Source: Thiogranum sp963752745
GTDB lineage: Bacteria; Pseudomonadota; Gammaproteobacteria; DSM-19610
Reading direction: 5' to 3'
Assembly: GCA_963752745.1 (NCBI GenBank)
Contig: CAVWAK010000005.1
Coordinates: 1-64,000 of the forward strand
DNA length: 64,000 bases
Shown: piece after piece, positions 57,261 through 64,000 of the stretch
Position numbering within the stretch: position 1 is the first letter of the stretch
Layout: each line of letters starts with the position of its first letter
Made by a program: the position numbers and the translations under genes
The notes under the pieces: model-generated
Database searches by the model: none
What the model was told of the DNA's origin: nothing
What the model saw: the letters and a program-made list of their open reading frames with translations, nothing else

Positions 57261-58381
57261 CGGCTGGTCAGCTTGAACTCGATTCGACGGTTACGCCGAT
57301 AGGCCTCGGCGGTGTTTCCTTTATCCAGCGGGTGATACTGGGCGAATCCTGCCGCTACCAGTCGATGCGGCGGTACGCCCTGTTCGACAAGATATTTCAC
57401 AATACTGGTCGCACGTGCCGACGACAATTCCCAGTTGGAAGGGAATGCCTTGCGTACCGGGCGCCGGTCAGTATGCCCGTCAATACGCAGTACCCAGTCG
57501 ATATCGTCCGGTATCTGTGCAGCAATACTTTTCAGCGTTCGCGCTACTGCAGCAATTTCATGCCGCCCCTCCACATCGAGCGTGGCTGACGCTGACGAGA
57601 ACAGGACTTCGGAAGGCAACACAAAGCGGTCGCCCTCAACGCGAATATCAGCGTTATCCTGCAGCGACTCACGTAGCTTGCCAAAAAACTCTGACCGATA
57701 CACGGCCAGTTCCTCGACCTTGCCAGCCAGTGCCGCATTCAGGCGCTGCCCGAGATCTTCAACTTCCAGGTTTTTGTCTTGCAACTCACCCTCTGAAACA
57801 GACAAGGCCGAATTGAGTCGCGTTAACTGTTCGTTGAGCGCTTCCAGTCGCACACCCAGTTGTGCCGAGGAATCACGTGCCTGAATCGTTGCCTGCTCAC
57901 TGTCCTGCAATGATGCCTCAAGCTGATCACGTTCAGCTTCCAGACTACTTACGGTCTTGGTACGCTGCGCTACGAGCTGTAACTGCTCCGACAGCTGGGT
58001 ACGACCGGTATCCAGCTCGACTTGCAATGCGGCCAGCGCAACTTCGGTTTCCCTGGCTTCAAGCGTCATCAAAGACAGGCGCTGGCGCAAATCATCTTCG
58101 CTCAACAGGCTGGACTCCAGCGCCTTGTTAACGCCCGTCAGCTCTGATTCAAGACTGTCCTTATCCTTACGCTCCTGGCTCAACACATTTGCAAGACCAC
58201 GCATTTGTCCTCGCAACTGATCAATAGCTTCGTCACGACCCAACAGTGCATCACTTAAAAGAAATTGCCCCAGCGAAAACAGCAATAATACAAAAATGAC
58301 AACCATTAACAATGCCGCCAGTGCGTCAACAAATCCCGGCCAGATATCCAGCGCCCGGCGACGACGGTTGGTGAGCATCAT
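57257..58381 (-). CDS. OmpA/MotB-type peptidoglycan-binding protein
   Basis: 374-residue protein with a MotB-like layout: one N-terminal membrane helix (FVDALAALLMVVIFVLLLF, with the conserved Asp), a long coiled coil (about 55-215) and a C-terminal OmpA domain (EVLFSSASATLDVEGRHEIA, IDGHTDRRPVRKAFPSNWEL, RRNRRIEFKL). It should form a stator-like, ion-driven unit anchored to peptidoglycan, together with the MotA/TolQ/ExbB-like protein just upstream (5-base gap). No flagellar genes are near. Confidence 0.86.
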   Translation of the reverse strand: MMLTNRRRRALDIWPGFVDALAALLMVVIFVLLLFSLGQFLLSDALLGRDEAIDQLRGQMRGLANVLSQERKDKDSLESELTGVNKALESSLLSEDDLRQRLSLMTLEARETEVALAALQVELDTGRTQLSEQLQLVAQRTKTVSSLEAERDQLEASLQDSEQATIQARDSSAQLGVRLEALNEQLTRLNSALSVSEGELQDKNLEVEDLGQRLNAALAGKVEELAVYRSEFFGKLRESLQDNADIRVEGDRFVLPSEVLFSSASATLDVEGRHEIAAVARTLKSIAAQIPDDIDWVLRIDGHTDRRPVRKAFPSNWELSSARATSIVKYLVEQGVPPHRLVAAGFAQYHPLDKGNTAEAYRRNRRIEFKLTSR

Positions 58382-58386
58382 AACGG

Positions 58387-59538
58387 TCAGCCCGCCCGGC
58401 TCTTACCGTGATGTCGTCCGCGGCCATGGGCCTCGGCAGACAGCGCACGTGCGATCAGACGCAGCTCATCACGGATATCGTCCGACAACTGTTCACGACC
58501 ACCTGACAGGTTATCAGCCAGCCTTTTAATATTGATATCCAGGTTGCGGACATGTGTATGGAGCGCAGACTCGCTGTCACTTTGTTGCTCAACGAGTCTG
58601 GACAGCACCGGCGCCAGTTCGCTCTGCCCCTTTGACAGCATTGCCATCAGCCGTTGCTCGTCATGTGACTGATCGACAAAAACAGCCAGCTTCTCACCCA
58701 AACCCTGAATCTGCTCGCCGACCTGCCGGCGCTGGAGATCATCGCGCATAATACTGCGCTGAAGTTTATCCAGTGTTTCTGCCGTCTGCTCGAGCATTGC
58801 GTGAATATAGGTTGGGTCACTGAGCTGGCCCTCGGCATGCATTTGCAAACCGGACATGCGCGTCAAACCAGTGAGCCAGTCTTCCAGCTCGTTGAAGAAA
58901 CGATTTTGTGCGTGCCCCACCTGGAGATCGAGAAATCCCAGCACCAGCGAACCGGCCAGGCCAAACAGGGAAGAACTGAATGCCGTACCCATGCCAGCCA
59001 GCGGCTTGTCCAGACCTGCCAGCAGGGAACCAAATAACACGCCATTTTCGCCGCCACCGGCATTCAGGTCACTAATCATACGACCTACCGCACTGACAGT
59101 ATCCAAAAGCCCCCAGAACGTTCCCAGCAGACCCAGAAATATCAGCAACCCGATGGTATAGCGCGACACATCACGGGATTCATCCAGACGCAGGCGTACG
59201 CTGTCCAGGACAGCGCGCAAAGACAGGGGTGAGAGGCTGACAGGCTCGTCACCGTGCTGGGCAAACATTTTTTCCAGAGAAATGAGCAGGCGTGGCCGCG
59301 AAGAGCCGCGCTTGCGGCGGCTGCGCACCCGGTTGACCCAGCTGACTTCTGTAGACAGTGCCGCCACTTGCCGGAAACTCACCAGCATGCCGATCACAAA
59401 AACACCGACAATAACGGTGTTAAAAACAGGATTGGAAAGGAACGCCTCGCTGAGCGGCTCAATCAGCGCTACGACAGCCAGACCAAGCAGCCCCAGGAAA
59501 GACAGCATCCACAACAAAACACGTCCGGGCCGCGACAT
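58387..59538 (-). CDS. MotA/TolQ/ExbB proton-channel family protein
   Basis: 383-residue inner-membrane protein. Start ATG 59538 has an excellent ribosome site (AAGGAGACGTTT). Membrane helices at about residues 5-25 and 30-48, then after a loop two conserved helices: YTIGLLIFLGLLGTFWGLLD and GMGTAFSSSLFGLAGSLVLG, the MotA_ExbB signature with the channel threonine and glycines. The C-terminal third is helical and cytosolic. Partner of the OmpA/MotB-type gene. Such pairs occur in many proteobacteria; their cargo or purpose is unclear. Confidence 0.86.
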   Translation of the reverse strand: MSRPGRVLLWMLSFLGLLGLAVVALIEPLSEAFLSNPVFNTVIVGVFVIGMLVSFRQVAALSTEVSWVNRVRSRRKRGSSRPRLLISLEKMFAQHGDEPVSLSPLSLRAVLDSVRLRLDESRDVSRYTIGLLIFLGLLGTFWGLLDTVSAVGRMISDLNAGGGENGVLFGSLLAGLDKPLAGMGTAFSSSLFGLAGSLVLGFLDLQVGHAQNRFFNELEDWLTGLTRMSGLQMHAEGQLSDPTYIHAMLEQTAETLDKLQRSIMRDDLQRRQVGEQIQGLGEKLAVFVDQSHDEQRLMAMLSKGQSELAPVLSRLVEQQSDSESALHTHVRNLDINIKRLADNLSGGREQLSDDIRDELRLIARALSAEAHGRGRHHGKSRAG

Positions 59539-59589
59539 AAACGTCTCCTTATTCATTATCTTCCAGAAATCTGATACCAACTGTGCAGA

Positions 59590-59727
59590 TCAGTTCAGCA
59601 GGCAATGACGGGCATAATCTGCCGCCTCATTGGCCGTCCAGTCACCCTTCGGTGTTACGTCCATCTGTCCGCACCAGCGCTCACTACCGACTTCCGGCGC
59701 GAAAGCCATACTCACTCTATGGTGCAT
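59590..59727 (-). CDS. Small DUF3012 protein
   Basis: 45-codon frame from ATG 59727 (or ATG 59709, 39 residues). The sequence FAPEVGSERWCGQMDVTPKG followed by DWTANEAADYARHCLLN matches the DUF3012 family, with its two cysteines and the GDWTANEAADYA core. Most members I know of carry a lipoprotein signal ending in a cysteine; here there is none, so it is a bare domain. It lies between the MotA-type gene and a small membrane protein, all on the minus strand. Confidence 0.68.
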   Translation of the reverse strand: MHHRVSMAFAPEVGSERWCGQMDVTPKGDWTANEAADYARHCLLN

Positions 59728-59745
59728 CAATTTCACTCTTTCGAC

Positions 59746-60051
59746 TCAGCCGTTGCCAGGAAAACTACCGGGCCACAATCCCAGGCCAAGCCACAAAAAC
59801 CCGGCAGCCAGCATGCCACAACCCAGCGCCGAAATAATTAAACTGCCGCTAAAACCCTGGTGTATCAGGCTACGCAAGGCCAGCCCTGATCCAATGGCGG
59901 TCAGGAAAAAACCAAACTCGGTGACAATTAGCAGTGTAAGCAGCGGCAGGCGGCGGTCAGCCTCGGGCCCGACAGCACCGGTGGCCATCAGCACCAGCGC
60001 GATCAGCAGCCCCAGCCCCAGTGCCAGCCATGGAAACGATATTCGCAACAC
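59746..60051 (-). CDS. Small membrane protein, three helices
   Basis: 101-residue hydrophobic protein of unknown function with helices near residues 6-27 (FPWLALGLGLLIALVLMATG), 37-58 and 72-94. No family recognised. Its stop lies 18 bases before the DUF3012 start, so they may be co-transcribed. Confidence 0.6.
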   Translation of the reverse strand: MLRISFPWLALGLGLLIALVLMATGAVGPEADRRLPLLTLLIVTEFGFFLTAIGSGLALRSLIHQGFSGSLIISALGCGMLAAGFLWLGLGLWPGSFPGNG

Positions 60052-60216
60052 ACAGCTCCTTGGCTTGTGGACAAAACATCTGGTCTGGAGACCATGTTAG
60101 CGGCTGCAGCCGGACTCGGCAAATACCGATTTCAGTTACAACCGATGATGACCGATATCCTTAGGCACACATTGGCCACTGGCTGTCCAGGCAAGGTGCT
60201 CGAACAGGGAAGACTC

Positions 60217-60822
60217 ATGGAAATTGCTGCAGGTATTATATTTGGCACCGCACTGGTGTTGACCTCACTGTGCATCAACCGCTTGATTCTCGGAAGCAAG
60301 CTTCGCATCGACTTTTACAGGCTCGCACTGACAGCGTCCAGTGTGCTGCTGTTGGCTGTTATTGGCGAATCCCTGATAAACCCTCTGTACGAATTATGGT
60401 TCGGATCCAAACTCTGGGAATACCGGATTCTGCCTCTACACGACCAAAATGTATCCGCCCTGGGGCTTATTGTCTGGACTGCCTATGGCATCCACCTTTA
60501 CCTTACCATGCAGACACTTGAAGCGAAGCTGTCGCCCCGATGGAATACTCCCTTTGGTATTGCCTTCATTATCGGCTTCGAAGCACCTTTGGTATTCGAA
60601 ATACTGGGCAACCTGATATTCCTGAGATTGCTGGGCGACTACTATGCCTACTACCTGCCCTCTGACGTGTATCACCTGACTTCTTTTCAGGTCATCCCAA
60701 TATACATGCTGTGCGTGTACATCGGACTACTGATATTGGACTATCTAACCCGCCAGCCACGTCGAATCACGCTACCGCCCGCAATTTTTGGTGCCGGCAT
60801 CGTTTACGTACTGGCCGGTTGA
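60217..60822 (+). CDS. Hypothetical integral membrane protein
   Basis: 201-residue protein with about six membrane helices, including IAAGIIFGTALVLTSLCINR, LALTASSVLLLAVIGESL and PIYMLCVYIGLLILDYL. Conserved-looking polar spots inside the membrane region are GESLINPLYELWFGSKLWEY and GFEAPLVFEILGN, suggesting a transported or bound ligand. ATG 60217 is chosen for the ribosome site AGGGAAG; the frame is open back to 60067. I recognise no named family. Confidence 0.6.
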   Translation: MEIAAGIIFGTALVLTSLCINRLILGSKLRIDFYRLALTASSVLLLAVIGESLINPLYELWFGSKLWEYRILPLHDQNVSALGLIVWTAYGIHLYLTMQTLEAKLSPRWNTPFGIAFIIGFEAPLVFEILGNLIFLRLLGDYYAYYLPSDVYHLTSFQVIPIYMLCVYIGLLILDYLTRQPRRITLPPAIFGAGIVYVLAG

Positions 60823-60827
60823 CTCGT

Positions 60828-61259
60828 TTACTCATCTCCATTGTTACCATCACGGGCTACAATCAGAACTATACCTAACAGGCTGTTCAACAGATAAAGC
60901 ACCGAAGCCGCACCGTGCAGCCGGCCAAATTCGGCGCTATCCGTCAAACCTTGCGAGCGCAGTTCGGTAATCATCGGGGCCACCAAAAACTGTCCGGCAA
61001 CAATGAACAGAATCATGACCAGCAATACCACCGCCCGCCAGTTAAACCGCTGATTCGTGTGACGCAATTGATTAAACAGTAATAGCAGGGTGCCGCAGGC
61101 AAGACCAACATAGGCAATAATTTCAAACATGACGCCAGCCAGGCTACCGGCCAGTGCGCGATCCTCGAGGTTCGCGAACAGGGCGGGGGCAACCATGTAA
61201 CCGATCGCCCACAGCCCGCCAACCCAGATTGTCAGCAGGAGTCTTTCACCAGCGAGCAT
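60828..61259 (-). CDS. DUF4149 membrane protein
   Basis: 143-residue protein with four membrane helices: LLLTIWVGGLWAIGYMVAPA, FEIIAYVGLACGTLLLLF, RAVVLLVMILFIVAGQF and VLYLLNSLLGIVLIVA. FGRLHGAASVLYLLN is the family signature. Start is ATG 61259 or TTG 61274. DUF4149 genes commonly sit next to greA, as here. Function unknown. Confidence 0.8.
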   Translation of the reverse strand: MLAGERLLLTIWVGGLWAIGYMVAPALFANLEDRALAGSLAGVMFEIIAYVGLACGTLLLLFNQLRHTNQRFNWRAVVLLVMILFIVAGQFLVAPMITELRSQGLTDSAEFGRLHGAASVLYLLNSLLGIVLIVARDGNNGDE

Positions 61260-61301
61260 GCGGCGGCTGTTCAAAACAAGAGGCGTTGCAGCATGAATCC
61301 G

Positions 61302-61778
61302 TTACACGTAGCGGACTTCTACAATTTCCAGATTGCGTTCGCCACCAGGCGCGACCACCGTTGCCACATCGCCCTCCTCCTTGCCGATGAGAGCACGCGC
61401 AATTGGAGAACTGACAGAAATCAGCCCTTGCTTGATGTCGGCCTCATCCTCGCCAACGATCTGGTAAGTCAGCTCTTCACCCGTATCCTCATCTGCCATA
61501 TCAACAGTAGCACCGAACACCACCTTGCCACCGGCATCGAGGCTTGTAACATCGATGATATTGGCATTCGAGAGTTTGCCTTCAATGTCCTTGATACGGC
61601 CCTCGGCAAAACTCTGCTGCTCGCGTGCAGCGTGATACTCGGCGTTTTCCTTAAGATCCCCATGCGCACGCGCTTCGGCAATAGCCTGAATAATTCGCGG
61701 ACGATCGACTGTCTTTAGCTGATGCAGCTCAGCCTGAAGATTTTCGGCACCTTTTCTTGTTAACGGGACCTTGTTCAT
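61302..61778 (-). CDS. greA: Transcription elongation factor GreA
   Basis: Rescues backtracked RNA polymerase by stimulating cleavage of the nascent RNA. The 158-residue product has the N-terminal coiled coil with the tip acidic residues (RAHGDLKENAEYHAAREQQ) and the C-terminal FKBP-like domain (VGEDEADIKQGLISVSSPIA, RALIGKEEGDVATVVAPGG). The ATG overlaps the carB stop (ATGA), so greA is translationally coupled to carB. Confidence 0.97.
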   Translation of the reverse strand: MNKVPLTRKGAENLQAELHQLKTVDRPRIIQAIAEARAHGDLKENAEYHAAREQQSFAEGRIKDIEGKLSNANIIDVTSLDAGGKVVFGATVDMADEDTGEELTYQIVGEDEADIKQGLISVSSPIARALIGKEEGDVATVVAPGGERNLEIVEVRYV

Positions 61779-64000
61779 GCCACTTGCTCCTGATGCAAAT
61801 CCTGTAATTTAACTACCGAGGGCGTATCGATACAGGACAATGCCAGGCTTGTCGCATATGCATGGGCAATCGTCGTGCTGTACGGCACCTTGTGTTGCAA
61901 GGCTGCACCACGAATGGTGTAGGAGTCGGCAATAGCCTGTTTGCCCTCTGTCGTATTCACGATTAGATCAACCTGGTCGTTCTTGATCATATCCACAATA
62001 TGAGGGCGGCCCTCGGTTACTTTGTTAGCCACTTCGCAAGCAATACCTGCAGCGCTGATAGCCTCCGCAGTTCCGCGTGTGGCAACAATAGTAAACCCAA
62101 GATTGGTGAGTTCGCGCGATACCTGCACCGCTTCATCCTTGTCAGTATTGCGCACACTGACAAAAACCTTGCCTGAGCGCGGCAGCGCTTCGCCGGCACC
62201 GATTTGCGCCTTGGCAAAGGCCTCTCCGAAACTGCGACCAACACCCATGACCTCACCGGTGGATTTCATTTCCGGCCCCAGCAACGGGTCGACGCCCGGG
62301 AATTTGACGAACGGAAACACAGCCTCTTTAACAGAATAATAGGATGGCACGAGTTCCTCGGTAACACCCTGCTCCTTCAGAGACCGCCCGGCCATGCAAC
62401 GCGCTGCGATCTTGGCGAGTGGCACCCCTGTTGCCTTGGATACGAAAGGCACTGTCCGCGAAGCGCGCGGGTTCACTTCAAGGATGTAAACATCTTCATC
62501 CTTGATGGCAAACTGGGCATTTAACAGACCTACCACATTCAGCTCAAGCGCCATGGCACGCATTTGCTCACGCATCCGGTCCTGTATTTCGCTACTCAGG
62601 CTGTATGCCGGCAATGAACACGCGGAGTCACCGGAATGTACACCGGCCTGTTCAATATGCTGCATGATGCCACCGATCAGCACATCTTCGCCATCACAGA
62701 TGGCATCGACATCAACCTCGATAGCATCGTTAAGAAAGTGGTCAAGGAGCACCGGAGACTCGTTGGAAACACTCACAGCCTCGGTCATATAGGTGCGTAA
62801 ATCGTCTTCATTGTAGACAATTTCCATGGCCCTTCCGCCCAGCACATAGGACGGCCGCACCACCAGCGGGTAGTCGATTTCTTCGGCCAGAGCGATAGCC
62901 GCCTCGACGCTACGTGCTGTACGGTTAGGTGGTTGCAGCAATTCAAGCTTATGAATCATGTGCTGGAAGCGCTCACGGTCTTCAGCAAGATCGATACTGT
63001 CCGGAGTGGTACCGATAATCGGCGCACCGGCCGCTTCCAGTGCACGCGCCAGCTTCAGCGGTGTTTGTCCACCGTACTGCACAATGACGCCTGTGGGTTG
63101 CTCCTTGTTTATAACCTCAAGCACATCCTCAAGCGTCAATGGCTCGAAATACAGCCTGTCAGACGTATCGTAATCTGTGGAAACCGTCTCCGGGTTGCAG
63201 TTCACCATGATGGTTTCGTAACCATCCTCGCGCATTGCCAGCGCCGCGTGCACGCAACAGTAATCAAATTCAATGCCCTGGCCGATACGGTTAGGCCCGC
63301 CCCCCAGCACCATGATTTTTTTCTTATTGGTGGGTTCGGCTTCGCACTCTTCCTCGTACGTGGAATACATGTAGGCGGTACTGGTAGAAAATTCCGCAGC
63401 ACAGGTGTCGACGCGTTTGTACACGGGGCGCACATCGAACTCATGGCGCAACTTGCGGAAAGCTGTTTCGTCAAAATTCAGCAGACTGGCAAGCCGGCGA
63501 TCGGAAAAGCCCTTGCGCTTGAGTTTACGCACGCGCTGTTTATTCAAGCCGCTAATGCCCTGCTCGCGAACTTCCTCTTCGAGTTGAATCAGTTCGTCAA
63601 TCTGTTCCAGGAACCAGGGGTCAATCCTGGTCAACCCGTGCACTTCTTCAAGGTCCAGTCCCGCACGTAAAGCATCTGCCAGATAGAGGATCCGTTCAGC
63701 ACCCGGTTCGCGCAGTTCACGGCGGATCAGGTCAAGTGCGCCGTCCTGCTTCAGGTCAACCAGTTCATCAAACCCGTCGATACCGGTTTCCAATCCACGC
63801 AGCGCCTTTTGCATGGACTCTTGCAGTGTACGGCCTATAGCCATGACTTCCCCCACAGACTTCATCTGCGTAGTCAGGCGGTTTTCGGCCTGCGGGAATT
63901 TCTCGAAGGTAAATCTGGGTATTTTGGTGACAACGTAATCGATACTCGGCTCGAAAGATGCGGGCGTTGCACCGCCGGTAATTTCGTTCTGTAACTCGTC
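61775..64000 (-). CDS. carB: Carbamoyl-phosphate synthase large subunit (partial)
   Basis: ATP-grasp enzyme making carbamoyl phosphate for pyrimidine and arginine synthesis. The frame runs in from beyond the right edge (DELQNEITGGATPASFEPSI is already inside the first ATP-grasp domain) and ends at 61775, so 741 codons are present. Visible: end of the first synthetase half (KSVGEVMAIGRTLQESMQKA), the oligomerisation domain, the second ATP-grasp domain (MVLGGGPNRIGQGIEFDYCC, VVRPSYVLGGRAMEIVYNE, ILEVNPRASRTVPFVSKATG) and the C-terminal allosteric MGS domain (VDLIVNTTEGKQA). Confidence 0.97.
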   Translation of the reverse strand, partial: DELQNEITGGATPASFEPSIDYVVTKIPRFTFEKFPQAENRLTTQMKSVGEVMAIGRTLQESMQKALRGLETGIDGFDELVDLKQDGALDLIRRELREPGAERILYLADALRAGLDLEEVHGLTRIDPWFLEQIDELIQLEEEVREQGISGLNKQRVRKLKRKGFSDRRLASLLNFDETAFRKLRHEFDVRPVYKRVDTCAAEFSTSTAYMYSTYEEECEAEPTNKKKIMVLGGGPNRIGQGIEFDYCCVHAALAMREDGYETIMVNCNPETVSTDYDTSDRLYFEPLTLEDVLEVINKEQPTGVIVQYGGQTPLKLARALEAAGAPIIGTTPDSIDLAEDRERFQHMIHKLELLQPPNRTARSVEAAIALAEEIDYPLVVRPSYVLGGRAMEIVYNEDDLRTYMTEAVSVSNESPVLLDHFLNDAIEVDVDAICDGEDVLIGGIMQHIEQAGVHSGDSACSLPAYSLSSEIQDRMREQMRAMALELNVVGLLNAQFAIKDEDVYILEVNPRASRTVPFVSKATGVPLAKIAARCMAGRSLKEQGVTEELVPSYYSVKEAVFPFVKFPGVDPLLGPEMKSTGEVMGVGRSFGEAFAKAQIGAGEALPRSGKVFVSVRNTDKDEAVQVSRELTNLGFTIVATRGTAEAISAAGIACEVANKVTEGRPHIVDMIKNDQVDLIVNTTEGKQAIADSYTIRGAALQHKVPYSTTIAHAYATSLALSCIDTPSVVKLQDLHQEQVA

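Noticed and set aside
57257..59538. Zorya-type anti-phage system
   Set aside because: The MotA/MotB-like pair resembles ZorA/ZorB in layout, but no ZorC, ZorD helicase or ZorE nuclease follows. The neighbours are ordinary (thioredoxin protein, DUF3012, small membrane proteins).
1..64000. CRISPR arrays, insertion sequences, rRNA genes and replication origins
   Set aside because: No regularly spaced repeats, transposase frames, rRNA signatures or DnaA-box clusters were seen on reading the window.

Overview
The window comes from a gammaproteobacterial chromosome outside the Enterobacterales. Evidence: a nuo operon for complex I at the left edge; the conserved block carB-greA-yhbY/rlmE-ftsH-folP-glmM-tpiA-secG-tRNA-Leu(GAG) on the right; and cell-envelope genes typical of Gram-negatives (MlaA, an RND pump, a lipid A type acyltransferase, mechanosensitive channels). 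I cannot name the genus.

Layout. 1-7.5 kb: nuoH(partial)-G-F-E-D-C-B-A, all on the minus strand. 7.7-14.9 kb: an accessory envelope-glycan region with two sulfotransferases, a GT8-like protein, a broken lipid A type acyltransferase, an ELM1-type putative glycosyltransferase, a 2OG-Fe(II) oxygenase and a GT4 glycosyltransferase. 15.2-21.9 kb: a membrane PAS-PAS-GGDEF-EAL protein, a DUF192 protein, a methyltransferase, an SRAP protein, the remnant of a P-type ATPase and a third sulfotransferase. 22.0-25.3 kb: a minus-strand operon for an alpha/beta hydrolase, MlaA and a LivK-type binding protein. 25.5-29.6 kb: an amino-acid type binding lipoprotein, 6-phosphogluconate dehydrogenase and GlgX. 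29.7-41.1 kb: a plus-strand series with an RND pump (adaptor and transporter), two MscS-family channels around a DUF481 protein, and a SYLF protein. 41.1-44.7 kb: a 2OG oxygenase/EgtD-like methyltransferase fusion, then a second sulfotransferase/GT8-like pair. 44.8-46.1 kb: tRNA-Leu, secG, tpiA. 46.4-50.9 kb: a TrpD2-like protein, a Rieske ferredoxin, a broken alkaline phosphatase and small membrane proteins. 50.9-64 kb: the glmM-folP-ftsH-rlmE block, yhbY, a double-thioredoxin protein, a MotA/OmpA-type motor pair, small membrane proteins, greA and carB (partial).

How it fits together. In many relatives tpiA-secG-tRNA-Leu directly precedes nuoA; here about 37 kb of accessory genes lies between them. 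The common theme of that cargo is the envelope: sulfation and glycosylation of a surface glycan or glycolipid, lipid asymmetry, efflux and osmotic safety valves.

Two points deserve attention. First, seven genes between 9.7 and 49.6 kb are broken by nine single-base frame changes. Every one has the same sense (one extra base), while the housekeeping genes at both ends are intact. Second, the first 100 bases of folP carry four mutually exclusive pairing segments that end in a terminator hairpin plus a T run, like an attenuator built into codons, and folP seems to start at a CTG overlapping the ftsH stop codon.
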